Shown here in pieces: positions 41,075 through 49,499 of a stretch of 50,904 bases of DNA. Position numbers and translations under genes: made by a program. The notes under the pieces are model-generated. The model was not told where the DNA came from, did no database searches, and was given only the letters and a program-made list of their open reading frames with translations. Source of the DNA: an uncultured Eubacteriales bacterium (GTDB lineage Bacteria > Bacillota > Clostridia > Christensenellales > Aristaeellaceae); the NCBI GenBank assembly GCA_902764915.1, contig CACWXY010000023.1, positions 1-50,904 of the forward strand, read 5' to 3'. How positions within the stretch are numbered: the first letter of the stretch is position 1; every line of letters starts with the position of its first letter.

Positions 41075-41592
41075 GAATGTCGTCTCCCCCTATGTCAGAA
41101 CGAATTCTATCCGCAGTCTGATTCCCGCATCTGTTTCCATGATATGCCTTAAAGCGCTTCATTTTCAATCCCTTGCTTGCTCTTTTCTTCCATTTTCCGC
41201 CGCAAAGAGAATCGATAGCGCTTTCAAAAGAACGTGCAGCCAAAAGCTGCCGGAATCCTATCTGTGATGCTTTCCCTGGCGCATCGCAAAGGACATGGCA
41301 TAAAGCCGAAAGAGGCACGAAACGCCTGTGACGCGGAAGCATCCAGCGAGCGGCAGAGCACTGTACCGGATAGCTATAAATCTAGCCATTCTTTTCGTGG
41401 AGAGCAAAAAGAATGGCCTAAACGCCGGAAAAGAAGCCCGGAAAGGGATTGCATCAAACCAATGTGCCAATGCGCCTCTCGTGGCATACGGGCAAGCAAT
41501 TTCCATCCTTTCGGAGCTTTTCTGTCTCGGTTTTGCCACCCGTTGATTGCATTTCCCTGCCAGGAAGTTCAGCTGAATCCAGGTTTTCCATC
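41075..41592. other. Gap with hairpin, no assignable gene
   Basis: 518 bp. GCCATTCTTTT (41385-41395) pairs with AAAAGAATGGC (41407-41417). Frames on both strands are open for long stretches but read like non-coding sequence (many Arg, Ser, Phe, no ribosome site). It may be a dispersed repeat or structured RNA; I cannot assign it. Confidence 0.4.
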
Positions 41593-42967
41593 TCATATAC
41601 GGATCAGAAGCACATTCAGTCCAAGCACATTTCTGTACCTGACCTCCCTGGAAATGCCCCGTGTCAGCACAACCCCCGTCTGATACTGCATATCCTTGGC
41701 GGATTCCATCAGAATCCGGACACCTACATTCCTGATGCCGTCCTCCGGATCGGCTATTTCAGCCTGCTCCATAGGATTGAAGGGAGTGCCATTGTCCCGG
41801 AGCCGTAAAATAACATCCTCTCCCTGAAGGGTCACGCGAATCTCCAGCCTGCGCCGGTGACTGACGGAAATATTGCGAGCAAAGATATTTCCTGCCATTT
41901 CCTCCATGGCAAGCCCTGAAAAAACGGACCTGCGGCGATCTACTCCCCTGTCCAGGCAGAAATGCTCCACACGCAGCGCAATGGAGGAAACATCCCTTTC
42001 CTCTGTCACAGAGAAATCATGATAGTCCTGTTCTGCAGCACCGAAGTGCTCTGGAAAGGCCAGTAAATCCGGCAGATTCCGCGGCACACGCCGGAGTTCA
42101 GCGCCAGCAAAGCCCGCCGTCACCAGCATGCAGCAGATGCCGTTGAGGATGTTCGCAATGTACAGTCCTGTCATCCCCATCGCCGGAATCAGCAGGAAGG
42201 AAAACAGCACCACATGCAAGGCGCCATTCAGCACGGGAAGCACTGTTGAAAACAGCTTTTTCTCCATAATCTGCGCATAGACGGAGAAGGCCTGGTTGAT
42301 TACCGAGAACGGCATGCAGAATGGAAGAATTCTCAGCGCCGTCACTGTCATCCCATACACAGGATCCTGAGGATTCCGGAAGGAAAGGCGAGTCAGCGGC
42401 TCCGCTGCCAGACATAGCAGCGCAGCTGTTGCCAGTATAAACAATACACCCCACCGAGTTATCACGTGCATGATGTCCAGAGTGCCTTTCCGGTCCTCCT
42501 CTCCAATGCTGATGCTCAGCAGCATACGGTCTACCGCCATCATGCCAAAGGGAAGCGACCAGAATATAGCCATCACCGAATTGGATGCCGCAAAGGAAGA
42601 TAATCCAACACTGCCCACACAGCGCAGACACTGCCAGATTCACAGAGAATACATTCCGAAGATCCTGCCCGCGGTTCTTTCCCATATATCTGCCGCACAG
42701 AATCTGAGATCCACTGACCAGCATCATACTGAACGCGTACAAAAGATGGTTGACAGGACCAAACATCCCGATGGCAGTCATGGCCGTCTGTCCAATGCCG
42801 TTGCTCGCAAAAACGCCATCTACAATTCCGTTCACCGCGTTGACGACAATCAGCAGCACCTGATACGGCAGCAGCTGGAAGTACTGTTTTCTGACCATCT
42901 GCATTCCCGCTGAGCGCTCTTTCTGCTGGAATATTTCCGTGTTTTCGGCTTTTCGGCTCATCCGCAT
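41593..42967 (-). pseudogene. MATE transporter fused to HATPase domain, internally deleted and frameshifted
   Basis: From ATG 42967 (GGAGGG upstream) the frame reads MVRKQYFQLLPYQVLLIVVNAVNGIVDGVFASNGIG to DLRNVFSVNLAVSALCG, the first MATE helices. Near 42615-42625 the reading frame changes and continues VGLSSFAASNSVMAIFWSLPFGMMAVDRML, the second MATE half. Helices 3-6 (roughly 120-130 residues) seem missing. The C-terminal ~150 residues are a GHKL ATPase: FSVTEERDVSSIALRVEHFC, GLAMEEMAGNIFARN (N box) and LRLRDNGTPFNP (G1 box). Fusion of a transporter to an anti-sigma-type ATPase is unusual. As read here, the gene cannot make a full protein. Confidence 0.75.
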
Positions 42968-43223
42968 CCTGCTATCCCTCCGGCTTTCACTGATATGGAG
43001 CATGGAAAATCCCTGGGCAAAGTCATGCCCTGCTCCCCGACTGCATTACTCCTGCGGAACTGCCATACAAAACACCACGCAGATGCAGGCTGTATGCAGG
43101 CAGGCGTTCAGCATGCCGAAGCAGATGTCCGGCATGGAATAACAATGGGGCATGTGCATGCGGTGATATCCGCTCATCACAGCAAAGACATATATGGCAT
43201 TTCCCTTACAAAGTATTTCTGTT

Positions 43224-43251
43224 ATTATATCATTTTTGCCTGCAGCCGCAA
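43224..43251 (-). promoter_or_regulatory. Promoter of the MATE-HATPase gene
   Basis: On the minus strand TTGCGG (43246-43251), 16-bp spacer, TATAAT (43224-43229). The stretch 42968-43223 shows no gene. Confidence 0.6.
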
Positions 43252-43326
43252 ACTTTCAGCCCGCAGCATGCCTGGGCTCTCTTCCAGGATAATTCGTTTT
43301 CTGAAGGACAGGCGCCCGGGAAAAGG

Positions 43327-43959
43327 ATGATAGAAGGCTTTCCTGTCACGATTGTCCGTCCCAGCCACACCTACGACGAGCGGTATATTCCGCTGGGAGT
43401 GCAGGGAACCAAGGGCTTCTGGCAGGTGATTCAGCGGATGCTGGATGGAAAGCCGGTCATCATCCAGGGAGACGGCACGTCTCTGTGGACGCTGACCTTC
43501 AATCGGGATTTTGCCATCGGCTATACCGGGCTGATGGGCAACAGACACGCCATCGGCGAAGCATTTCACATCACGGGTGACGAGGTCCTTACCTGGAACC
43601 AGATCTATGCCACCATTGCCGATGCGCTGGGGGTCGAACTGAAGGCATACCATGTTTCCAGTGATTTCCTGTCATCAGTCGGTAACCCCTTCGGATTCGA
43701 TCTGGAAGGCAGTCTGACAGGAGACAAGTCTGTCTCTTCCGTGTTTGACAATACCAAACTCAAGCGCGCCGTTCCGGATATGCGTACCACGGTCCGCTTT
43801 GACCAGGGCGTACGTCTGGCCCTGGATTTCATTCTTGCCCACCCGGAAGAGTGCCAGCAGGCAGACCCCGTGTTCGACGCATGGTGCGATCATGTGATTG
43901 CGGTGCTGGAAGACGCCAAAAGCCAGGTTCTGTCAAAGATGAAGACAGCGGCTCATTGA
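43327..43959 (+). pseudogene. NAD-dependent epimerase/dehydratase, 5'-truncated
   Basis: The 210 codons from ATG 43327 start mid-domain: EGFPVTIVRPSHTYDERYIPLGVQG is the region after the catalytic Tyr/Lys of extended SDR epimerases. IIQGDGTSLWTLTFNRDFAIGYTGLMGN and FHITGDEVLTWNQIYATIADALG follow. The glycine-rich NAD site and the YxxxK motif, normally the first ~150 residues, are missing; upstream in-frame codons do not resemble the family. ATG 43327 has AAAAGG beside it by chance. No NAD binding is possible, so it is a remnant. It joins the MATE promoter region abruptly. Confidence 0.75.
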
Positions 43960-44046
43960 TGCACCGCGTCGGGCCTTGCGGTGTTTTCCCCTTTCAGAAA
44001 TGCACGGCGAAGGCTTCGCGGAGACAGTGCTGCCTTTCTGCGTATG

Positions 44047-44096
44047 AAAAAAGACATTCTGTTTCCTGTCTATTCACAGGTTACAGGATGTCTTTT
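44047..44096 (+). terminator. Terminator after epimerase remnant
   Basis: AAAAGACATtCTGT (around 44049-44062) pairs with ACAGgATGTCTTTT (around 44083-44096) around a long loop that itself contains CCTGT/ACAGG. The following 44097-44516 holds no gene I can support. Confidence 0.7.
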
Positions 44097-44516
44097 CCTA
44101 TACGGCTCTGAAACGTCCGTCGGGCCTGGCCTTATACCCCTCCGCGCGCATCCGATTTACCGCTTCATCGTCACAGTCTCTGTGATTTCCCCATCATCGG
44201 GTCTCCTATGCATGTCGTAGAACGCACGCCCCTTTTCTGCCGGGAAAGCCATATTCATGGGAGGCAGGAGAGCATTGCAGTGTTTTCAGATCAGAACGTA
44301 CAAAGCCAAGCGCAGCCTGAAACGACATTAACTGCTCCGCATCCACAAAAGACCGTCGAAGCGTTTCATTCCACTCCGGGCAGAAACACGGCCATTCCCG
44401 TCATACCCGTCCTGACCTTTGTCCTGCCGCTGCCTGTTACGCAAAGGAGGTTCCTGTTTCTGTCCTGCCGCCTATGGTACTCTGTGACACAGTGCAAAGG
44501 CTCTCCCCCGCGCTTC

Positions 44517-45356
44517 TCACATGCCGGCACCGGATGCCGCGTCTGCGGCTGTGATTCCCTGCCGTCTTACATCCATAAAGCGATCCAGCACTGCCCGTAT
44601 GTCCCCGGGCAGGCGTTTTCTGCATTCCGACTGCATCGTTTCCGGCACACCGAAGAACGCTTCTGCGATACTGCCTGCAATACAGGTCAGGGTATCACAG
44701 TCACCCCCCAGCGACACGGCGGTCCGGATCACATCCTCAAAATCCGTTCCTTCCAGGAAAGCGGTCATTGCTTCCGGTACTGTCTGCTGACAGCTCTCCA
44801 CATGATGATACGAAGGACGGATCTCATCACAGGTACGGGAAAGATCATATCCGAATGCATTCACTGTATATGTTCGAATCTCGTCCTTGCTGTGTCCAGT
44901 CCTGGCCAGAAAGATCGCACTGGCTGTCGCCTCCGCACCTTTGATACCCTCCGGATGGTTATGGGTCACCACGGCAGTCAGCCTCGCCATCCGTCGCGTT
45001 TCTTCCAGAGTGTCATACAGCCATCCGGCAGCGGCCACCCGCATGGCTGATCCGTTTCCGTAGCTGCCATAGGGCTTTGGATCTTCCGACTGAAGCCAGA
45101 CGCGGAACCGCCCGCCATATCCGGCATGCGGGTACGCCCTTCCCCAGCGCCGCATGGCATCACCCACGGCAGTGCAGATTTTCTCATCTGTGTCCTGCGG
45201 AACTACACCCATCAGGGCTTCTGCCACGGCAATCGTCATCACGGTATCATCCGTGAACTGACTCCTGTTCACAAACAGCGGGAATACCTTTGTCTTTCCA
45301 CCCCGATCAAACTCATAGGGAGCACCAATCATATCACCAAGAATCGCTCCGTACAT
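44517..45356 (-). CDS. ADP-ribosylglycohydrolase (DraG-like)
   Basis: 279 aa. MYGAILGDMIGAPYEF, FTDDTVMT (Asp36/Asp37 metal ligands), SYGNGSAMRVAAAG, VTHNHPEGIKGAEA and LGGDCDTLTCIAG form the full dinuclear-metal active site. The enzyme removes ADP-ribose from proteins or small molecules. ATG 45356 is chosen because AGGAGG lies 8 bp upstream; an ATG two codons earlier is too close. It stands alone, with no ADP-ribosyltransferase beside it; the macrodomain/SirTM pair lies 42 kb away. Confidence 0.92.
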   Translation of the reverse strand: MYGAILGDMIGAPYEFDRGGKTKVFPLFVNRSQFTDDTVMTIAVAEALMGVVPQDTDEKICTAVGDAMRRWGRAYPHAGYGGRFRVWLQSEDPKPYGSYGNGSAMRVAAAGWLYDTLEETRRMARLTAVVTHNHPEGIKGAEATASAIFLARTGHSKDEIRTYTVNAFGYDLSRTCDEIRPSYHHVESCQQTVPEAMTAFLEGTDFEDVIRTAVSLGGDCDTLTCIAGSIAEAFFGVPETMQSECRKRLPGDIRAVLDRFMDVRRQGITAADAASGAGM

Positions 45357-45980
45357 ATCCATTTCCTCCTTTTTCCTTCTGTCATGTCCATTATAAGCGA
45401 TTTCAGCGGGAAATGGTCGTCTGGCATGCGACAAATTGGAAAACCTTGGTTTCTCTCCCCCTGCCCCTGAGAAAGCGTTTCCCCGACGGCATGTATACCC
45501 ATCTCCGGAAACGCGCACATATGTACGCTCCGGCAGGCGGTGTAAAGTGCGCATGACTTTCCTTTTTAACTGGATTTCCTGCCTGCATCCCCTGTTCCGT
45601 ATCTTATCCTGAAGCCCTTGCACGGCACATTCCGCTGCATCCTCTGGTCTTTCCGGTACCATTCGATCATCGCATGATGATTCCGGACAGTCCAGTCGGC
45701 TGTGCAGCTTCCCTGGCATTGCCGCATTCACAGCCCGCATCGCTGCCCCCCTGGGGCTGCCCGGTCGTTTCCTTGCCACGCCTTACCGCCAGTTCCGCCG
45801 GATGGTTATAAAGCGCTGTCAGAAACAGCAGGGCTTGTACTGCATATGCCGGATCTTCCGCAAAAGTGCTGCGCTGCTGCATCCATCCGTCCCTGGCTGT
45901 ATTTACTGTTTTCCAGATGCTCCATCTGCTGGTCCATTGCACCAGTCGCTATACTGTATGAAAATCCTCTGCGCGGCTAA
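45357..45980. other. Gap, no assignable gene
   Basis: About 620 bp between the divergent ADP-ribosylglycohydrolase and the exported protein at 46190. A minus-strand frame near 45780-45940 reads WMQQRSTFAEDPAYAVQALLFLTALYNHPAEL, protein-like but without start or known family. It may be a decayed gene. Confidence 0.4.
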
Positions 45981-45986
45981 GAAATA

Positions 45987-46011
45987 TGACGAATTTATGA
46001 CAAAATGTGAC
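45987..46011 (-). promoter_or_regulatory. Pho-box-like triple direct repeat
   Basis: On the minus strand GTCA occurs three times within TTCGTCACA, TTGTCATAA and TTCGTCATA. Plus-strand TGAC cores begin at 45987, 45998 and 46008, spaced 11 and 10 bp. The two left copies resemble the PhoB-type box. It lies about 33 bp upstream of the promoter at 46044, so an OmpR/PhoB-family activator is likely (inference). Confidence 0.5.
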
Positions 46012-46043
46012 GAAGTCTTTACATTCTGTGAGTGTTTTCTGTA

Positions 46044-46072
46044 TTGTTGAAACAATTGACTCGAAGTAAAAT
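46044..46072 (+). promoter_or_regulatory. Promoter of the exported protein at 46190
   Basis: TTGTTG (46044-46049), 17-bp spacer, TAAAAT (46067-46072). The leader before the ATG is about 110 nt. Confidence 0.55.
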
Positions 46073-46189
46073 GTTGTATGCTTTTCAGGATACACTGGCT
46101 TGACCGCTTTTCATGCGTCTGCCAGCGCCTGTATCCGATGTTTCATTCCCGGATTTTGATACATCCCTGTTCAAAAAGGAGGCTTTGCC

Positions 46190-46921
46190 ATGAGAAAAAT
46201 ATGGGTCCTGGTATGTCTGCTCTGCTTATCGCTCTGCTTCCTTCCTGCCTATGCGGAAGACGACATCGGTTATTATCTGGACGACTGCCCGCAGGCAGCC
46301 GTCTATGAAAGCACATGGGTGGCAGAAAACGGCCTGTGGCGTATAGAGGTTTACGCGGAAGACGGAGGTCTCAAGCTGATGATTGTTCACAAGCTGGACG
46401 GGAGTCAGGAAGACATCTGGGAGTACGGCGCACTCCTCAATGCCGAAGAAGACGCACTCGTCTCTGCGCCCTTCGGCCTTCATTATCGCCAGGACACCGT
46501 CACATACGACTGGACCGACACCTACTATGAAGATGGCGAGGCGACCTTCTCCTTCAATGACGAGGGCCTGCTCCTGTGGAATGATCAGAAGGAAGACGCC
46601 GGAAAAGGACTGGCTTTTACCAAAATCGGCCGTTTCTTCGGCGGACGGTGGATGAACGGAGACCGCGAAGTCATTTTCCAGGACTGGCAGGACGGGCAGT
46701 ATGACATGCCCCTGCGCCAAAGGGGACAGGATGGCGAAATCCTGCAGTCCACTATTCTCAAAGGTGTCTATGACCCTGCATCTGACACAGTGACCGCCAC
46801 CGGTGCATGGGAAGGCGAAACACCGATGACCCTGCTCTTCGCGTATGATGAAGAGAACAATCTGACATGGACAGAAAACGGGGAAAGCACAACTCTCGAA
46901 TACAGCTATTTCACGGACTGA
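46190..46921 (+). CDS. Exported beta-rich hypothetical protein
   Basis: 243 aa. Signal peptide MRKIWVLVCLLCLSLCFLPAYA, cleaved before EDD. The mature part is acidic and beta-rich with two similar halves: WVAENGLWRIEVYAEDGGLKLMIVHKLDGSQEDIWEY and WMNGDREVIFQDWQDGQYDMPLRQRGQDGEILQSTILKG each begin a META/lipocalin-like sandwich. No enzymatic motif. AAAAAGGAGG lies 9 bp upstream. It likely acts at the cell surface under control of the repeat at 45987. Family not recognised. Confidence 0.75.
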   Translation: MRKIWVLVCLLCLSLCFLPAYAEDDIGYYLDDCPQAAVYESTWVAENGLWRIEVYAEDGGLKLMIVHKLDGSQEDIWEYGALLNAEEDALVSAPFGLHYRQDTVTYDWTDTYYEDGEATFSFNDEGLLLWNDQKEDAGKGLAFTKIGRFFGGRWMNGDREVIFQDWQDGQYDMPLRQRGQDGEILQSTILKGVYDPASDTVTATGAWEGETPMTLLFAYDEENNLTWTENGESTTLEYSYFTD

Positions 46922-47001
46922 AAACCAGCCACACTTACAGTGTCTGCAATCGCCTGCTCGGCGATGCCAATACATCCGCAATGCGGAAGGAGGAAAAATC
47001 A

Positions 47002-47559
47002 ATGACAAAGAAACTCCTGGCCCTGATGGTGGCTGTGCTCATGGTGGCAGGCCTTATGGCCCCTCTGTCTGCACTGGCCAGCGTCTATGTTTCCACGCCC
47101 AACGGTGGCGGGCTGAACCTGCGGGAAGCCCCTGACAGCAGTTCCAGAGTATTGCTGGTAATCCCTTACGGTGATGAATTCTATGTATTTGACAACCTGG
47201 GCAATGGCTGGGTGTACGGTCACTGGGGCGGAGAATTCGGCTATGTCCAGTCCCGCTACCTGTCCAATACCAGACCTGGTCCTGTATCCACGGTAACCCG
47301 GGCACCTTCCCCCAGCGCCACCACCAATCCGGAGGACGAGAATTCTGCGGAGGAAGCTAAGCTGCGCAATGAGATCAACAGTGAAAAGGATGTATCGCCC
47401 TTCTATGTGGAAGTGCGCACGCCCCGTTCCACCAGCTGGGTCTATAAAGACGCTGTCTTTGATACAAATGAATATCCCGGCCACCGTCGCGCAGAGGCCG
47501 GAAATATAAAGAAATCAAGGGCTTTCGCGGTCCCACCGGTCATTCCGGCAGAGCTGTGA
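47002..47559 (+). CDS. Exported SH3-domain protein, C-terminus probably altered
   Basis: 185 aa. Signal peptide MTKKLLALMVAVLMVAGLMAPLSALA, then a bacterial SH3 domain (VYVSTPNGGGLNLREAPDSSSRVLLVIPYGDEFYVFDNLGNGWVYGHWGGEFGYVQSRYL, about 27-88). A Pro/Thr/Ser linker follows. The next segment, INSEKDVSPFYVEVRTPRSTSWVYKDAVF, starts like a second SH3-type unit, but the remaining ~35 residues (YPGHRRAEAGNIKKSRAFAV) no longer fit, suggesting frameshift or truncation. Such proteins bind peptidoglycan. AAGGAGG precedes ATG 47002; the gene follows the exported protein by 80 bp. Confidence 0.8.
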   Translation: MTKKLLALMVAVLMVAGLMAPLSALASVYVSTPNGGGLNLREAPDSSSRVLLVIPYGDEFYVFDNLGNGWVYGHWGGEFGYVQSRYLSNTRPGPVSTVTRAPSPSATTNPEDENSAEEAKLRNEINSEKDVSPFYVEVRTPRSTSWVYKDAVFDTNEYPGHRRAEAGNIKKSRAFAVPPVIPAEL

Positions 47560-47568
47560 AGGCCCTTG
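47516..47568 (+). terminator. Weak hairpin at the SH3 gene end
   Basis: CAAGGGCTTTC (47516-47526) pairs imperfectly with GAAGGCCCTTG (47558-47568). There is no T-run, so termination is uncertain. Confidence 0.35.
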
Positions 47569-47641
47569 ATGCTTTATGCAATTGTCATTGTGCATGTGCG
47601 GTACCGGAGAAACTTACCCTCCTGCACATCGCCGACCGGCA

Positions 47642-47716
47642 AATAATTAAAATGTGGTCGAATAATTAAAAGGTGCTGGAATAATTAAATTGTGCGGGGA
47701 ATCGTTAAAAGGTGTC
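47642..47716. repeat. Four short tandem repeats, ~19 bp unit
   Basis: AATAATTAAAATGTG (47642), AATAATTAAAAGGTG (47661), AATAATTAAATTGTG (47680) and AATCGTTAAAAGGTG (47700) are spaced 19, 19 and 20 bp. They lie between convergent gene ends, where no promoter is needed. The core (A/T)ATTAAAA.G.TG resembles the repeat upstream of the ATPase at 20140-21492. Confidence 0.75.
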
Positions 47717-47732
47717 ATGTGGAGCCTGCTTC

Positions 47733-48164
47733 TCACCCCTCTTCATCGTAGTCGTCCGATGTAAGAAGTACCGCTGGAGTGTATTCACATCCCGGCACCA
47801 TCTGTTTGATAATGGTAAAGCACTCTTTGAAATCATCTCCCGGAAGGATGAAATCCCTTGTGGCCTTGGTTTTATCCGCGTATGTGACTGTGAATGAGGT
47901 AACACCGAGATCTGTTACAAACGGTTCCTCCTCCCAGTTAAGGATAACCTCAACCGCAGCCGCAGCCTCTCTAAACAGCTTTTGGAAGATCGGGCTGGAG
48001 GTTTTATATGTCCATTTCCTCGGCATATTGATTTCACTTTCCACCACTGGCGTATATTCATATCTGATGGAATCACAGTCGATAGTCACTTTGTCGCTAA
48101 AGGCCTCGTCCACCGGACCGTACCCGGAACCGCCTTTAATCACGATCCTGAAAATGTCTGCCAT
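47733..48164 (-). CDS. Hypothetical protein
   Basis: 143 aa. MADIFRIVIKGGSGYGPVDEAFSDKVTIDCDSIRYEYTPVVESEINMPRKWTYKTSSPIFQKLF, then VTYADKTKATRDFILPGDDFKECFTIIKQMVPGCEYTPAVL. Beta-rich, no signal peptide. I recognise the general type (small cytosolic protein of accessory regions) but no family. ATG 48164 has GAGGTG upstream; a TTG four codons earlier overlaps that ribosome site. Lower GC than the first part of the window. Confidence 0.65.
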   Translation of the reverse strand: MADIFRIVIKGGSGYGPVDEAFSDKVTIDCDSIRYEYTPVVESEINMPRKWTYKTSSPIFQKLFREAAAAVEVILNWEEEPFVTDLGVTSFTVTYADKTKATRDFILPGDDFKECFTIIKQMVPGCEYTPAVLLTSDDYDEEG

Positions 48165-48226
48165 GCTGCACCTCAATTCTTCTGTACTCCCATTTTCTCG
48201 AATAAAACATAATAGTATTTATCGTG

Positions 48227-48970
48227 TTATGCCTGTGAGATGGGCTCTGATGTAAAGCAGTCTTTCCATGCAGTTTCCAGAAAATCCTTCAGTAGGACGC
48301 GATATAACTTTTCCTTCTCTGGATGCAACACAAAAATGTAGCTTCGCTGCGTTCCACGATGATATGTGATACCCAGCATTACCGCATCAGGACAAGACTC
48401 CTGCATAATGCGCTTTGCCTTTTCCCACTGGGTCTCTGTCCGTCGTCCCTTGTGGCAATAGTAAAATACGTCCTGTCCCCGGTTATAGTAGCTATATACC
48501 TCCGATGCATAGACGAACTTCTGCGCATCTTTCCGTGCCGTGGGACTGCCTTCTCTCAATCCATTGTCCGGGTCCATGAATACGAGTTCTGGTCCGTAGC
48601 ATCCCGCAAGTGCCTGCTGATGCCATCGTTCCCGTGCCAGTCGCTTGTCAGTCACCGAAAATGTCGAGTCAGAAAGCTGTGGCTGAACGATACTATCAAA
48701 GTAAATCGCGCCGGGGATCATTTCTCGCTCTGCAAAGCGACCGACATTTTTCTCATTATGAATGCTCATTTCCCGAAGTACATCAAACAGTTCCGGATCA
48801 TATTTACGATCCCTGTCATTAGTAAGATAGCCTCGTATGTGCCCATCATTTGATTGATCGTCAGGCGTCAAATACCAATTGACCGCAATTGTCACACCAC
48901 GCTTTGCAATAAAGCGCAGTAGTCCGTATTTTCCATAATCGCCAACATCCCCAAAGTATTGATTTTTCAT
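48227..48970 (-). CDS. Hypothetical accessory protein with DPDNG motif
   Basis: 247 aa. It starts MKNQYFGDVGDYGKYGLLRFIAKRG, contains WYLTPDDQSNDGHIRGYL, and a central ELVFMDPDNGLREGSP, then VFYYCHKGRR. This pattern occurs in a conserved, uncharacterised family found on mobile and defence-linked loci. The DPDNG motif sits where methyltransferases of the RlmJ type have DPPY, so a methyltransferase-like fold is possible but unproven. The next gene upstream ends 3 bp away, so it is part of a minus-strand operon with 48974 and 49156. Confidence 0.6.
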   Translation of the reverse strand: MKNQYFGDVGDYGKYGLLRFIAKRGVTIAVNWYLTPDDQSNDGHIRGYLTNDRDRKYDPELFDVLREMSIHNEKNVGRFAEREMIPGAIYFDSIVQPQLSDSTFSVTDKRLARERWHQQALAGCYGPELVFMDPDNGLREGSPTARKDAQKFVYASEVYSYYNRGQDVFYYCHKGRRTETQWEKAKRIMQESCPDAVMLGITYHRGTQRSYIFVLHPEKEKLYRVLLKDFLETAWKDCFTSEPISQA

Positions 48971-48973
48971 GCC

Positions 48974-49159
48974 TCAGCTATCCTTTATTCCCATCTTTTC
49001 GATCAGGTCATGGAGGCTTTTATCGGGCTGGGCCTGCGATATGGTACCGCGTTCCAAAAACATATCGAGCGTTTTCTTCTGCCGGAGGAAAAGTTGTCGG
49101 TTCTTCTCCTCGTAGCTTAGGAAGGACCATTCGGTGTTCTCCGTATTGTTCTGATTCAT
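48974..49159 (-). CDS. Small hypothetical protein
   Basis: 61 aa: WSFLSYEEKNRQLFLRQKKTLDMFLERGTISQAQPDKSLHDLIEKMGIKD. Helical and charged; similar small proteins follow phage- or element-type genes. Its start overlaps the stop of the gene at 49156 by 4 bp (ATGA). Confidence 0.65.
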   Translation of the reverse strand: MNQNNTENTEWSFLSYEEKNRQLFLRQKKTLDMFLERGTISQAQPDKSLHDLIEKMGIKDS

Positions 49160-49473
49160 GACATAGGCTCCAAATAGTTCACAGTCTTCCCAGTTGCGGT
49201 CGCATACTCGATCTCGGACCGGGTGCTGGACCCGATATAGCCACCAACGTTGATCACGAAAATCTCATCCGCCATATCAATTTTCCGTTTGTGCATGTCA
49301 TCCAGCATTTCCTTGGTACCCTCTGTCCAGACCTCATCATCGCCAGAGTGGCCGAAGAGGCCAACACTGATGACAATGTTGCCCTCCAGCGTCAGGCGTT
49401 TCTGTTCCTCCATGAAAGCATCCTTAAATCGACTGCTACCGCAGAGTGTGATGACTTTATACTTTCCAACCAT
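49156..49473 (-). CDS. Nucleoside 2-deoxyribosyltransferase-like/DUF4406-like protein
   Basis: 105 aa, a single Rossmann-like domain. KVITLCGSSRFKDAFMEEQKRLTLEGNIVISVGLFGHSG, then KRKIDMADEIFVINVGGYIGSSTRSEIEYATATGKTVNYLEP, with the conserved strand ending in Asn-Val-Gly-Gly. Members are widespread in phages and accessory regions and may act on nucleotides. First gene of the operon 49473 to about 47733; its own ribosome site is a loose GAGTT region. Enzyme activity unproven. Confidence 0.75.
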   Translation of the reverse strand: MVGKYKVITLCGSSRFKDAFMEEQKRLTLEGNIVISVGLFGHSGDDEVWTEGTKEMLDDMHKRKIDMADEIFVINVGGYIGSSTRSEIEYATATGKTVNYLEPMS

Positions 49474-49499
49474 CTTTTATAACTCCTGAAAGCAATTCT

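Noticed and set aside
41258..41596. Minus-strand frame of 112 codons as a membrane protein
   Set aside because: Arg/Phe/Ser-rich composition without start signal; more likely non-coding.
47642..47716. CRISPR array
   Set aside because: Units of 19-20 bp are contiguous tandem repeats without 30-bp spacers and no cas genes are near; the Cas4-like domain at 40382 belongs to the DUF2779 type.
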